Source: Palsa-1400 sp036501625 (lineage in GTDB: Bacteria > Verrucomicrobiota > Verrucomicrobiia > Limisphaerales > Palsa-1400). From it: 64,000 bases of DNA. Below, piece by piece: positions 16,341 through 24,686 of this stretch. The notes under the pieces were generated by a model that saw only the letters and a list, made by a program, of their open reading frames with translations, had not been told where the DNA came from and made no database searches. The translations under genes were made by a program, and so were the position numbers. The stretch is taken from positions 1 to 64,000 of the forward strand of contig DASXZY010000073.1 of assembly GCA_036501625.1 (NCBI GenBank). Reading direction: 5' to 3'. Position 1 is the first letter of the stretch, and each line of letters starts with the position of its first letter.

Positions 16341-19226
16341 TCAATCTTTGAGCCGGTAAAACGTGTCGATTGGGGAAAGCGGAACCGTCAGCACATTCAA
16401 ACCATTTACCACCGTCGGCGTTCCGCCAACCGCCGTCCAATTCGGGGATGACAGGCTGGCGGAGGATTGCAGCGTGAAGCCGCTCGCGTTGGCTGGCCAT
16501 GTGAGAGTGATATGGCTGCCCGATGGCGATATTTGCAGCGACGGCCCGGCCACGGTTCCCGGTCCCGAAGTGTAGAGGTTCGCCACCTGGCCGGAGGTCA
16601 GCGCGCCATTCCAAATGCGGAAATCGGAATAGGCGCCCTGGAACATCGGGTCCTGCCACTCATCGCGGGCCATCCAGTTGTCCGTGTCAGGAAACGCCGA
16701 CCACAAAGCAGTGTTCGGTGCGCTGGCCACCAGGACTCCGTTGCGATAGAGCTTGTCAAGCTGGCGATCCTGGTCATGCGTGTAAATCACCTGGCTCAAG
16801 ACGCCGGCCTGAAGTGCCGGCCCTTGCAGCGTCACATCGTAAGCGGGATTTTGGTCCCATTCGGCGCGCAGCAAACCGTTGGCGCCGTCGTAGGGGCAGA
16901 TCATGATGTACTGCCCGCCACCCAGGGAGAATCCGGGCGTGCCCCCCTGGCCGAAGTCAAACATTTCCTGCCAAACCGGGCCGCCGCTCCAAATGACCCA
17001 AATCTCGAAGCTGGCTTCGTTGGGCAGGGTTGTCACCAAGCCCTCGTTGGACGGGAACATGACCCATCCGCTGTTCGCCGTCGGCATACCGTTGGGAGCC
17101 GATACGGGATTTGGAGTCGGCATGACCAATTGAGTGCCATTGAGGGACGCCTGTCCTTCAAGCGTGCCATTGATGTTCCCGACGGAATCCGCGATTGTGC
17201 TGCTGCCGGCGGGATCGTGAAACGCATAATGGTGCAGCAATGAAGGCCACGAATTGGCATCCACGACTGTGACTGGTAAAACTCCAGTGACCCCGCCATA
17301 ACTCGCCGTAATCGTCGCGGCGCCGGCGTTCTGCGGAACCACGTTCCCGTTGACAATGGTTGCGACCGACGAGTCGCTGCATGTGATCGTCGCCTGAGTT
17401 GTCACATCCACGTTCGAGACATTCGCGAAGTTTGCCGTCACGAAAACGGAGGAGCCTAATCCGTGAGCATCCACCGAGCTTGGCCCGGAAACCGTCACCG
17501 ATCCAAGAGCGCCGGGGCTTGCCACGATGTTGGATGGGCCAGCCGCGGAATCAACTGCCACCTGCAGGTCCGAGGCGGCGCCTGAATAGATTCGAATTTC
17601 GTCAATCGAACCCTGGAAGTAAGGGTCGGAACTGAACTGCGAGCGGCCAAAATAATTATCGACGTCAGGAATGGTGTAGAGTGCCTTGCTCTCGGCGCCG
17701 GAACCGACTTTCCGCCCATTCACATAAATGGAAGCCGTCTGGCCCGCGAAATTGTAACTGACGGTCACGCAAACTTCGGTGTTAGTGGCCAGCTCCGATG
17801 GCCCGTCGATATCGACTTCACCGCCTTCGTTGATGCCCCATCGCAGCTTGCCATTGGCGCCGTTGTGAGGAATGAGCGCGGTGTAATCTATGCCGGCGGA
17901 ACCGTTGTTGGTTCCGAACGAGTAAAGTTCTTGCCAGACGGGTCCGCCGGAAAAATTGACCCATACCTCAAATGTTGCATTCGTGAGGGTTGGCAGAATG
18001 CCCGAAGGCAGTGAGACATAGGCCGAACTCGCGTTGCCGTCCAAGGTCAATTGCCCCGTCCCGGTTAGAGTCGAAGTCGAGCTTCCGTTGACCAGGGTTC
18101 CATCCAGGCCTCCGACCGAATCGGGAATATCCGTGTCACCCGGCTGTCCGTCAAAACTATAGCGATGTTGCAGCACGAGGGGTTGCGGGTTGACAGTGAC
18201 TGTGAGCGCGGCGCTCTGTGATTGGTAAGTGGCATGAAGCGTGGCGGCGCCCAAGGCGGTCGCGTGGAAGTTTCCGTCCGCGCCAAAGCTGATGATATTG
18301 GTATTGTCTGAAGAGTAGGTGATGCCCGGAATGGTGGTGATATTGACTTTGTTGGTCAGCCCGCTGTAGGTGGCGACAACGCTTGGGGATATGATGGCGC
18401 CCAAAAGCGTGTTTCCAGAACTGCCGAATTGAATGCCCGCCAGCGAACCGGGTGACGCATTGGTGATGCTGGAGCCGGACTCATAATCAGCCTCCACTTG
18501 CACGGGCGTTTGGGCATTGTTGTAGATGCGGAATTCATCGATGGACCCATTGTAATAGGGATCGGGCCATTGAGAACGTCCGATGTAATCATTGAAGGTA
18601 TGGCCGACGGCCTGGGGCGTGATTGTGAAATTGGCCTCAAAGGAAACTTGGACACCGTTATCGAACAGCGCCGCCGTGTGCGCCGCGGCGTCCTCTGTAA
18701 AGACGATATGATGAAGCACACCAACCGCCGGGCTTGGGCCGAGTATGATGCTTTCGCCAGTCGCTGAGTTTAAATCGCCGTGATACAGCCCGGCGCCATC
18801 GGCAAAGCAAACGTAAGTCCATGACACGCCGTTGCCGCCGGTCCCTCCCGCGCCGCCGGTGCCCGGCCCGCCCTGGTTGATGCCGAAGTCGAACAGGCGC
18901 GCCCAAGTGGCATTTGCCGCGGGCGTGGTCCAAACCTCGAACGCGAATGAAGTGTAGTTGCTGATAATGTCGTTGGGCAAATAAACGTACCCGCTATTGC
19001 CATCGAGCTGGACGGTCCCGTCGCCGGGATAAGAAGCGCCGGGATAAAGATTTCCGGTCGCTCCCCCGACCGAATCAACAGCGTTGGTGCTGGAGACGGA
19101 ATCGTTGAAGCTGTAGCGATGGGTCAAGGCGGCGTTGGCCGACAACGACGTCAACAAGAGGGACATTAAACCGCCGAATTTCAGGACCGATAAGGGGAAC
19201 TTTTTCATGGAGTATTTTGGATTCAT
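16341..19226 (-). CDS. Large secreted protein with three LamG domains and Ig-like linkers
   Basis: The protein has about 961 residues. A signal peptide (hydrophobic LLLTSLSANA stretch) is followed by three LamG/concanavalin-A-like units. Each opens with an H-R/H-Y-S/A-F motif and has a repeated 'QGSIDEIRIY'-type closing strand. The LamG units are separated by bacterial Ig-like (BIG2) segments. The C-terminal 70 residues have the pattern F-T-L-Q-S-S...W-T-A-V...F-Y-R-L, common at the ends of exported verrucomicrobial proteins. No catalytic domain is seen, so a carbohydrate-binding or adhesin role is likely. Two starts are possible, 19226 (MNPKYS) and 19208 (MKKFPL); neither has a good ribosome site, and upstream in-frame codons to 19346 are unlikely. 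It is divergent from the pseudopilin. Confidence 0.85.
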   Translation of the reverse strand: MNPKYSMKKFPLSVLKFGGLMSLLLTSLSANAALTHRYSFNDSVSSTNAVDSVGGATGNLYPGASYPGDGTVQLDGNSGYVYLPNDIISNYTSFAFEVWTTPAANATWARLFDFGINQGGPGTGGAGGTGGNGVSWTYVCFADGAGLYHGDLNSATGESIILGPSPAVGVLHHIVFTEDAAAHTAALFDNGVQVSFEANFTITPQAVGHTFNDYIGRSQWPDPYYNGSIDEFRIYNNAQTPVQVEADYESGSSITNASPGSLAGIQFGSSGNTLLGAIISPSVVATYSGLTNKVNITTIPGITYSSDNTNIISFGADGNFHATALGAATLHATYQSQSAALTVTVNPQPLVLQHRYSFDGQPGDTDIPDSVGGLDGTLVNGSSTSTLTGTGQLTLDGNASSAYVSLPSGILPTLTNATFEVWVNFSGGPVWQELYSFGTNNGSAGIDYTALIPHNGANGKLRWGINEGGEVDIDGPSELATNTEVCVTVSYNFAGQTASIYVNGRKVGSGAESKALYTIPDVDNYFGRSQFSSDPYFQGSIDEIRIYSGAASDLQVAVDSAAGPSNIVASPGALGSVTVSGPSSVDAHGLGSSVFVTANFANVSNVDVTTQATITCSDSSVATIVNGNVVPQNAGAATITASYGGVTGVLPVTVVDANSWPSLLHHYAFHDPAGSSTIADSVGNINGTLEGQASLNGTQLVMPTPNPVSAPNGMPTANSGWVMFPSNEGLVTTLPNEASFEIWVIWSGGPVWQEMFDFGQGGTPGFSLGGGQYIMICPYDGANGLLRAEWDQNPAYDVTLQGPALQAGVLSQVIYTHDQDRQLDKLYRNGVLVASAPNTALWSAFPDTDNWMARDEWQDPMFQGAYSDFRIWNGALTSGQVANLYTSGPGTVAGPSLQISPSGSHITLTWPANASGFTLQSSASLSSPNWTAVGGTPTVVNGLNVLTVPLSPIDTFYRLKD

Positions 19227-19404
19227 ACGGCTCTGGAGTGGGTTTTTGGGATCATTTAAGCGAATCTTAGCTGGTTCATTTTCGGGCCGGTATAGTCCAT
19301 TGGGATGAGAAGGCGGCTTGCGGTTCGCTTTCGAAAAAATTCTCATCTCTTTGGACGATGGCGGCGGTTGCGCGGGTGTGCCAGAATCCTATCCAGAACC
19401 ACAA

Positions 19405-20304
19405 ATGCGAAACATGTCTGCGCCTCCAAAGAATGGCCCCGAACGAATGTCGGCTGCGAAATCCGGCCGCGGGTTCACCTTGATTGAACTGCTGGTCGTC
19501 ATCGCTATCATCGCGATCCTCGCCGCGTTGTTGCTGCCGGCCCTGTCGAAAGCCAAGGAGTCGGCCAAGCAAACTTCGTGCATCAACAACGTGCGGCAGA
19601 TCGGCATCGCCGGAGTCATGTACGTCATCGATTTTCGCCAATACTCAGGGTGCCTCTCCACGCCCCAAGGCGGCTCTCCGAACTACTATTATGTTTGGGC
19701 GCCGCGAATATTCAGCTATATGAGCAACAACCGCAAGGCCTACAGTTGCCCCGCGGCGCAGGATTATACCGCCTGGGATACGAATTTGAACCATTCACTC
19801 GGCGGCATTGGGCCGGACGGCAATTACGATCCCTATGCCATCACGCACGTCTCTTTTTTTTCCCTCGGCTACAACGATTGGGGCATCCATTTTCAAAATG
19901 ATGAGGAAGAAGTTACGGATCCTCAGCTTGGATTGGGCGGCGATATCGACGGCCAACTTCATCAAGGGGCGATCAAGGACAGCGACCTCAAAAGCCCGGC
20001 GAATATGATTTGGGTCTGCGACGTCCCCTCCGTCCCAAAGTCCGAAACACCCGACTTCAATGCCAACACTGAACCAGCGGACGTGCAGACCGCGACCGGG
20101 CACTCCGCCTGCCCGTCCAACCGGCATGACTTCCACACGGTCGTGCTGTTCTGCGATGGGCACGTCGAAACTCCGAAGCGAAACGATTTGCGGGACCCCA
20201 AGAACGGTCAATGGCGCGCGCGCTGGAATAACGATTATAATCCGCACTTCGGCTACGGCTACTGGCAGGGCAATCCGCCGTGGATAAACTCGCTCGATCA
20301 GTAG
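19405..20304 (+). CDS. Type II secretion-like pseudopilin (prepilin N-methylation motif)
   Basis: This protein of about 299 residues has a class III signal: GRGF-TLIELLVVIAII, with cleavage after the glycine and glutamate at position +5, then a hydrophobic helix ending in LLPALSKAKE. The remainder is a soluble domain with the N-N-V-R-Q-I-G segment and a late H-D-F-H-T-V-V-L-F-C-D-G-H motif seen in the DUF1559/H-X9-DG pseudopilins of Verrucomicrobiota and Planctomycetota. These occur in very many copies per genome and their roles are unknown. Start candidates are 19405, 19414 and 19447. Confidence 0.88.
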   Translation: MRNMSAPPKNGPERMSAAKSGRGFTLIELLVVIAIIAILAALLLPALSKAKESAKQTSCINNVRQIGIAGVMYVIDFRQYSGCLSTPQGGSPNYYYVWAPRIFSYMSNNRKAYSCPAAQDYTAWDTNLNHSLGGIGPDGNYDPYAITHVSFFSLGYNDWGIHFQNDEEEVTDPQLGLGGDIDGQLHQGAIKDSDLKSPANMIWVCDVPSVPKSETPDFNANTEPADVQTATGHSACPSNRHDFHTVVLFCDGHVETPKRNDLRDPKNGQWRARWNNDYNPHFGYGYWQGNPPWINSLDQ

Positions 20305-20323
20305 TCGCCGCCTGCGAATAAAC

Positions 20324-20345
20324 GCAGCCGGATTGATCCGGTTGC
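20324..20345. terminator. Possible bidirectional hairpin between convergent genes
   Basis: GCAGCCGGAT (20324-20333) and ATCCGGTTGC (20336-20345) pair over ten positions with one G-T. It lies between the stops of the pseudopilin (plus) and the sialidase-like gene (minus). There is no T run on either side, so the function is uncertain. Confidence 0.35.
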
Positions 20346-20357
20346 TTCAGTCCCGTT

Positions 20358-22157
20358 TCATTCGCTTACCCTCCAGAATGACTGGTTTCCGAGAGGTGTT
20401 TTGTTGAGAAAAACGCTCCACATGCCTTGCAGCAAATTTGGAACGTTCGTGACCGCCGTCCACGGCATGGCGAGACTCGGTGCGTTCTGGAGCTTGAGAA
20501 AATGCGAGGTTTGAGGCCATGAAAACTCGACTTGATTGCTGACGGACCGAATTTGGAGCGCAGCCGGCGCGGCATTGCTAAAGGTTACGTTCATGAAAGC
20601 CGCGTTGCACTCGAACGCTCGCACGCCGATTTGCCCCCGGGCAAGCGCCCCGCTTTTGTAACTGATGGCCGGTTTGGCCGCGCTATCGACGTAAATGGCA
20701 ATGTTGCTGCCCTGCAAATTGACTGTCATGTGGTGCCACGTATTGGTTTTAATGGCCAGCGGGACATTTGTGATCCCCGTCCAAGAGTTGCTCTGGATTC
20801 CGAAAACGATAAATCCTCCCGTGTCCAGGCCGGCGTAGTAATCAAAACCGCCGTCAGGCCCGGTGTAATCGGGATTCGTCGCGTGGAAAATCAGCCCTGC
20901 GTTTCCGGGGGTGGACAGCATGACATCGGATTGCAGCACTCCATCGGACCAGAACTCGCTTCCGGTTAGCGCCTTGCCGCAGCCATTCGTGTCGTTCAGC
21001 CAATAGGCGCCATTTGCAAACGCAAAATTGCCTCCGTATCGGGTCCAGTTGGAATCCGTCCCAGAACTGAAATCAGATGCATACTGCCGCGGCCACGTCA
21101 TCGGCGGCGACAATGTGCCGAACGTGGACCAGAGGCCATTGGTCGCGGCGCAGACGGCTACCTGATTTGATTGAACCAGATAAATGGCGTCCCAGTCGAA
21201 GCTGAAGCCAAAGTTCCAGGCGGGTGGGTCGATCTTCTGCCACGTCGCCCCGAAATCCTCGCTGAACGAAATCTGATTTTCAGAGGAAGTGACGAGCAGT
21301 CTGCCGTCCGGCAACGCGGCGACGAATGGACCCGCATGTTGACATGGGATGTGAACGCCAAGCGAGGAAGGCCAATCAATTCCGTTGCTTGAAATATTGT
21401 AGTAAACGTCGGCATTGCCGATGCCGACGATTTCATACACCAGGATGTAATTGCTCGTCGCCATTTGGCATATTTGCGGCATGCCCGGCCGGAGATTGCC
21501 GCCGCCGGATTGTGCAACCGCCCAAATTTCACCGCCCCACGATGCGCCGTTGTTGGTGGAAATTCGTTCGGAAATGATCTGGCTGTAGCCAGGGTGAGCC
21601 TCACTCGAGTAAAACGCCGCCAGCAATCCATTCTGGACCAGGCAGAATTTCGGCTCCCACAGCCCGCCGACGTTTGTGCCTTCGTTTGAATCGATGTTGC
21701 TCAGGTAAGTCCAGGTCAACCCGTTGTTCGTGCTCTGATAGACCGGGAGGTGATAAGAATTGCTCAAGATGAGAGATCGCATCGTCAAGAGGATTGTCCC
21801 GTTGGTCAACGCGATAAGTTCGCCGTTATCCAGGACGCGGCCGGATTCCTTTACGCTGCAAACGTAGCTCCAAGTGCGGGCGCCGTCCGTGCTGGAGTAA
21901 ATTCCCAGGTATGAATTTTGCCCGCGCGAAAACGTCGTGGAAACGCACAGCCAGGTTCCATTGGTTAAGCGCGCCATCCGCCCCCAGCCGCCGCTTGTGA
22001 TCTTCGTTCCTTGATTAGGGGAAGCGAAGCCGGGCCAGCTAACAGGGCCGGAAGGGTCCGCAAACGAAACTAAACCATGCACAAGCCAAACAAACATCAG
22101 GGTCCAGACGGCCACCGCAGCCCAATGCCTCCTCAACTCGCGCTCTGCTCGACACAT
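20358..22157 (-). CDS. Secreted sialidase-fold protein (Asp-box repeats) with C-terminal LamG-like domain
   Basis: The protein has about 599 residues and an N-terminal hydrophobic export segment (about 10-33). The six-bladed propeller carries four Asp-boxes: STDGARTW, STNNGLTW, STNNGASW and a weaker SEDFGATW. A concanavalin-like domain of about 180 residues (DUF1080/LamG type) and the F-L-K-L-Q-N-A...W-T-A-V tail follow. Asp-box propellers include true sialidases, but many are non-catalytic or act on other glycans. I did not identify the arginine triad with confidence, so enzymatic activity is left open. The start is placed at the ATG at 22157 (MCRAER); an upstream ATG at 22193 is possible. 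Confidence 0.75.
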   Translation of the reverse strand: MCRAERELRRHWAAVAVWTLMFVWLVHGLVSFADPSGPVSWPGFASPNQGTKITSGGWGRMARLTNGTWLCVSTTFSRGQNSYLGIYSSTDGARTWSYVCSVKESGRVLDNGELIALTNGTILLTMRSLILSNSYHLPVYQSTNNGLTWTYLSNIDSNEGTNVGGLWEPKFCLVQNGLLAAFYSSEAHPGYSQIISERISTNNGASWGGEIWAVAQSGGGNLRPGMPQICQMATSNYILVYEIVGIGNADVYYNISSNGIDWPSSLGVHIPCQHAGPFVAALPDGRLLVTSSENQISFSEDFGATWQKIDPPAWNFGFSFDWDAIYLVQSNQVAVCAATNGLWSTFGTLSPPMTWPRQYASDFSSGTDSNWTRYGGNFAFANGAYWLNDTNGCGKALTGSEFWSDGVLQSDVMLSTPGNAGLIFHATNPDYTGPDGGFDYYAGLDTGGFIVFGIQSNSWTGITNVPLAIKTNTWHHMTVNLQGSNIAIYVDSAAKPAISYKSGALARGQIGVRAFECNAAFMNVTFSNAAPAALQIRSVSNQVEFSWPQTSHFLKLQNAPSLAMPWTAVTNVPNLLQGMWSVFLNKTPLGNQSFWRVSE

Positions 22158-22235
22158 GTTTCCCAATATAACAACTCCCGCCTTGCTTGCCATAGTCCAA
22201 TGCGATGAGTGCCCGAACTCGCCGCGCTGCCGGAG

Positions 22236-23303
22236 TCAAACCGCCACTTTGCAAACCTGCACGCGGCCCCACGGCGGCCACTTGCCGTCCTTGCGTTGCG
22301 GTTGGCCGACCGCGCCGGAAAAAATGAGCCGTTTTCCGTCCGCGCTAAAGCGGGCGTGCGTGATGCGCCGCTTCGTGTCCAGGGATTCCACGAGGCTGCC
22401 GTCTGACCCATCGAAGATGGCCGCGTTCCAGGAGCCTTGCGCCTGCCGCCCCGCCATGACGAAGTGCGTGCCGTCCGGGTGCCATGCGATGGTTTCCATA
22501 AGGCCGGAACCCTGCTGCCCTTCCTTAATCTGGTCCAGTTTCGAGCCTTTGCGCCAATCCCAGCGCTGCCAGGTCATTTTTCCGTTGCCGGCCATCGGAT
22601 CGTTCATGGGTCCCATGCCGCATCCTAACAGTGATTTTCCGTCGGGCGCGAAGGCGAGGCCGTAAATGCCTCCGCAATAGTGATGCGATTTGACGGTGCC
22701 CCACGACGTAAAGTCCGGCGAGGTCCACTTTGCGACGGGCGGGGCGCCTGGGTTGGACTGCAAATCCCAAACGCGAACTTCTCCCATCATGTTGGCCGCG
22801 CCGAGATGCTGGCCGTCCGGGCTGAAAGCGCAACTCGTCACGGGGGGAGCATGGGAAAAAACAGCAACCCGGTTTCCCGCGGATGTGTCAAACACTTTTA
22901 CCGAGGGCTCGGTTTCCGGCGCCGGCTCATATTTCCAACCGCCCGGAATATATTGGCCCGTGGTTGTTGCCAAATGCTTCCCATCCGGCGACAACGCAAG
23001 CTGCCAGTTCCAGAACTTGTGAGCGGTTACGTGGCGGAAGCATCGGCCCGTTTTCACGTCATGCCAGAGGAGCATTCCGTCATAGCCTCCGGAGATGACT
23101 GTTTTGCCGTCCGGCAACAGAACGCAGGCGCTTGCAAACGAGGCATGCTTTTCGGCGAAGGCATGCGATTCGCCGGTGTCAAGATCCACGCCATGGACTG
23201 ATCCATCCATGCAGGCGGCGAATGCCACGCTGCCATCCGGGACGATGGCAAGGCCGAGCACGCCTGCCGGCAACTTGACATCGAGATCAGGTGTGAGCTT
23301 CAT
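22236..23303 (-). CDS. WD40-repeat protein
   Basis: This 355-residue protein is made of WD40-like blades with recurring 'FSPDGxxL' and 'xxVWD' motifs (for example SGGYDGMLLWHD and MMGEVRVWD). There is no signal peptide or other domain. I start at the ATG at 23303 (MKLTPDLD), 4 bp after the DUF1501 stop. The frame continues upstream inside the DUF1501 gene but that part is a shadow. In Planctomycetota/Verrucomicrobiota such WD40 genes often close DUF1549/1553-DUF1501 operons; the joint function is unknown. Confidence 0.85.
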   Translation of the reverse strand: MKLTPDLDVKLPAGVLGLAIVPDGSVAFAACMDGSVHGVDLDTGESHAFAEKHASFASACVLLPDGKTVISGGYDGMLLWHDVKTGRCFRHVTAHKFWNWQLALSPDGKHLATTTGQYIPGGWKYEPAPETEPSVKVFDTSAGNRVAVFSHAPPVTSCAFSPDGQHLGAANMMGEVRVWDLQSNPGAPPVAKWTSPDFTSWGTVKSHHYCGGIYGLAFAPDGKSLLGCGMGPMNDPMAGNGKMTWQRWDWRKGSKLDQIKEGQQGSGLMETIAWHPDGTHFVMAGRQAQGSWNAAIFDGSDGSLVESLDTKRRITHARFSADGKRLIFSGAVGQPQRKDGKWPPWGRVQVCKVAV

Positions 23304-23307
23304 GGGG

Positions 23308-24684
23308 TTAGGCCAGCAATTCTTTGATCGGTGGCGCCTGATTTTCCACGCGATGAAACGTCGGCATCCCGGGCAAGTCGTATTCGGCGTACGGATCAAT
23401 GCCCAACGCGGTGAAGATCGTTGCGAACAGATTTTGCTCGTCGTAAGGCTTGTCCACAACATCCACGCCGTCGTCGTCGGTCGCGCCAGTGACGATGCCG
23501 CGCTTCAGTCCGCATCCGGTCATCATCATGCTCCAAGCATTGGGGTAATGGTCACGCCCGCGGGCTGGGTTCATCCAGGGAGTGCGCCCGAATTCGCCCA
23601 TCGCGATGACCAGCGTGCTGTCAAGAAGGCCGCGCCGTTCAAGGTCGTTAATCAGGTGAAAAACGACGCGGTCCAATTCCGGCACCAACATTTGGTGGAT
23701 TTCGTGCTGGAAAACGTGGTTGTCCCAATTCATGCCATTGGCAACCATGACAAATGGCGCGCCGTGCGAGACGAGATTCAGGGCCATGAGCGAGTGCTGG
23801 GCAAAACTGCCGGGGCCATAGCGCTCGCGGTCTTTGGCGGGCAATTTGTTTAAATCGAAAAGGTCCGCGCTGGCGGTCATGCCTTTCAAGCGATCGAACG
23901 CCGCATTTTGACTGCGCGCCACGCTGCTTTTCCGGTCGCGTTCGTATTTGGCGGTCAGGAAGCGGCGCAAGGTTTCGCGGGACTCCCGGTCGTGTTGCGG
24001 AATGCCTTCGGAGGCGGAGTCAACAAATTGCGTATAATCGCCGCCCAACCGCACCGGCGCATACTCAGCGCCGAGCCATCCAGCCCAATTGCCAGCCTTA
24101 AAACTCTCGAATTCATTGCCGCCGGGAATCGGGTCCAGGAGAATGAAATTCGGAATCGGCGAATCCACCTGGCCCAGCATCCGCGAACAGACGCTCCCCA
24201 GCGTCGGCCGGGTGAAACCCGCGCGTTCCGGGTTTCCGCGTTGCAGCAGGTTAATGGCTTGCAGATGCTCCGTTTGCGCGGTTTTCATGCTGCGCACAAC
24301 ATTTAGCTTGTTCGCAATGCTCGCGCAGCGCGGCATCAGCGAGGAAAAGTGAATGCCGGGAATTTTCGTGGAAATGCTGCCGAACGGCCCGCCGCTGGGC
24401 CGTCCCGGTTTGGGATCCCATGTTTCGAATTGGCTGGGCGCTCCGCAAAGCCACAGGAGGATGCAATGTTTCCCGGCTTTTTTCGTTTGCGCCGCGAAGA
24501 GCGGGTTCTGAAAAAGCCCGGTAAAACTCGCGACGCTTGCCAGCGCGCCTCCCGCCAGGCCCTTGATAAAAAGCCGCCGGTGCAGCCGGTGCTCGTCAAC
24601 TCGGCACGAACCAGGCGCGCAGCTTCCGCCCGCGCAATCTCCTCCGGCGCCTTGGTAAACTGTATCTGTGGAAGCAGGACTCAT
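23308..24684 (-). CDS. DUF1501 family exported protein
   Basis: This 458-residue protein has an RR-L-F-I-K-G twin-arginine-like signal (residues about 37-65) and the sulfatase/alkaline-phosphatase-like DUF1501 core, including the GEFGRTPWMN motif and the late DDDGVDVVDKP segment. The N-terminus carries an unusual cysteine/glycine-rich stretch (G-G-D-C-A-G-G-S-C-A-P-G-S-C), which may bind metal. The ATG at 24684 lies just after the upstream gene's stop. DUF1501 proteins almost always pair with DUF1549/DUF1553 proteins; no reaction is established. Confidence 0.9.
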   Translation of the reverse strand: MSPASTDTVYQGAGGDCAGGSCAPGSCRVDEHRLHRRLFIKGLAGGALASVASFTGLFQNPLFAAQTKKAGKHCILLWLCGAPSQFETWDPKPGRPSGGPFGSISTKIPGIHFSSLMPRCASIANKLNVVRSMKTAQTEHLQAINLLQRGNPERAGFTRPTLGSVCSRMLGQVDSPIPNFILLDPIPGGNEFESFKAGNWAGWLGAEYAPVRLGGDYTQFVDSASEGIPQHDRESRETLRRFLTAKYERDRKSSVARSQNAAFDRLKGMTASADLFDLNKLPAKDRERYGPGSFAQHSLMALNLVSHGAPFVMVANGMNWDNHVFQHEIHQMLVPELDRVVFHLINDLERRGLLDSTLVIAMGEFGRTPWMNPARGRDHYPNAWSMMMTGCGLKRGIVTGATDDDGVDVVDKPYDEQNLFATIFTALGIDPYAEYDLPGMPTFHRVENQAPPIKELLA

Positions 24685-24686
24685 GA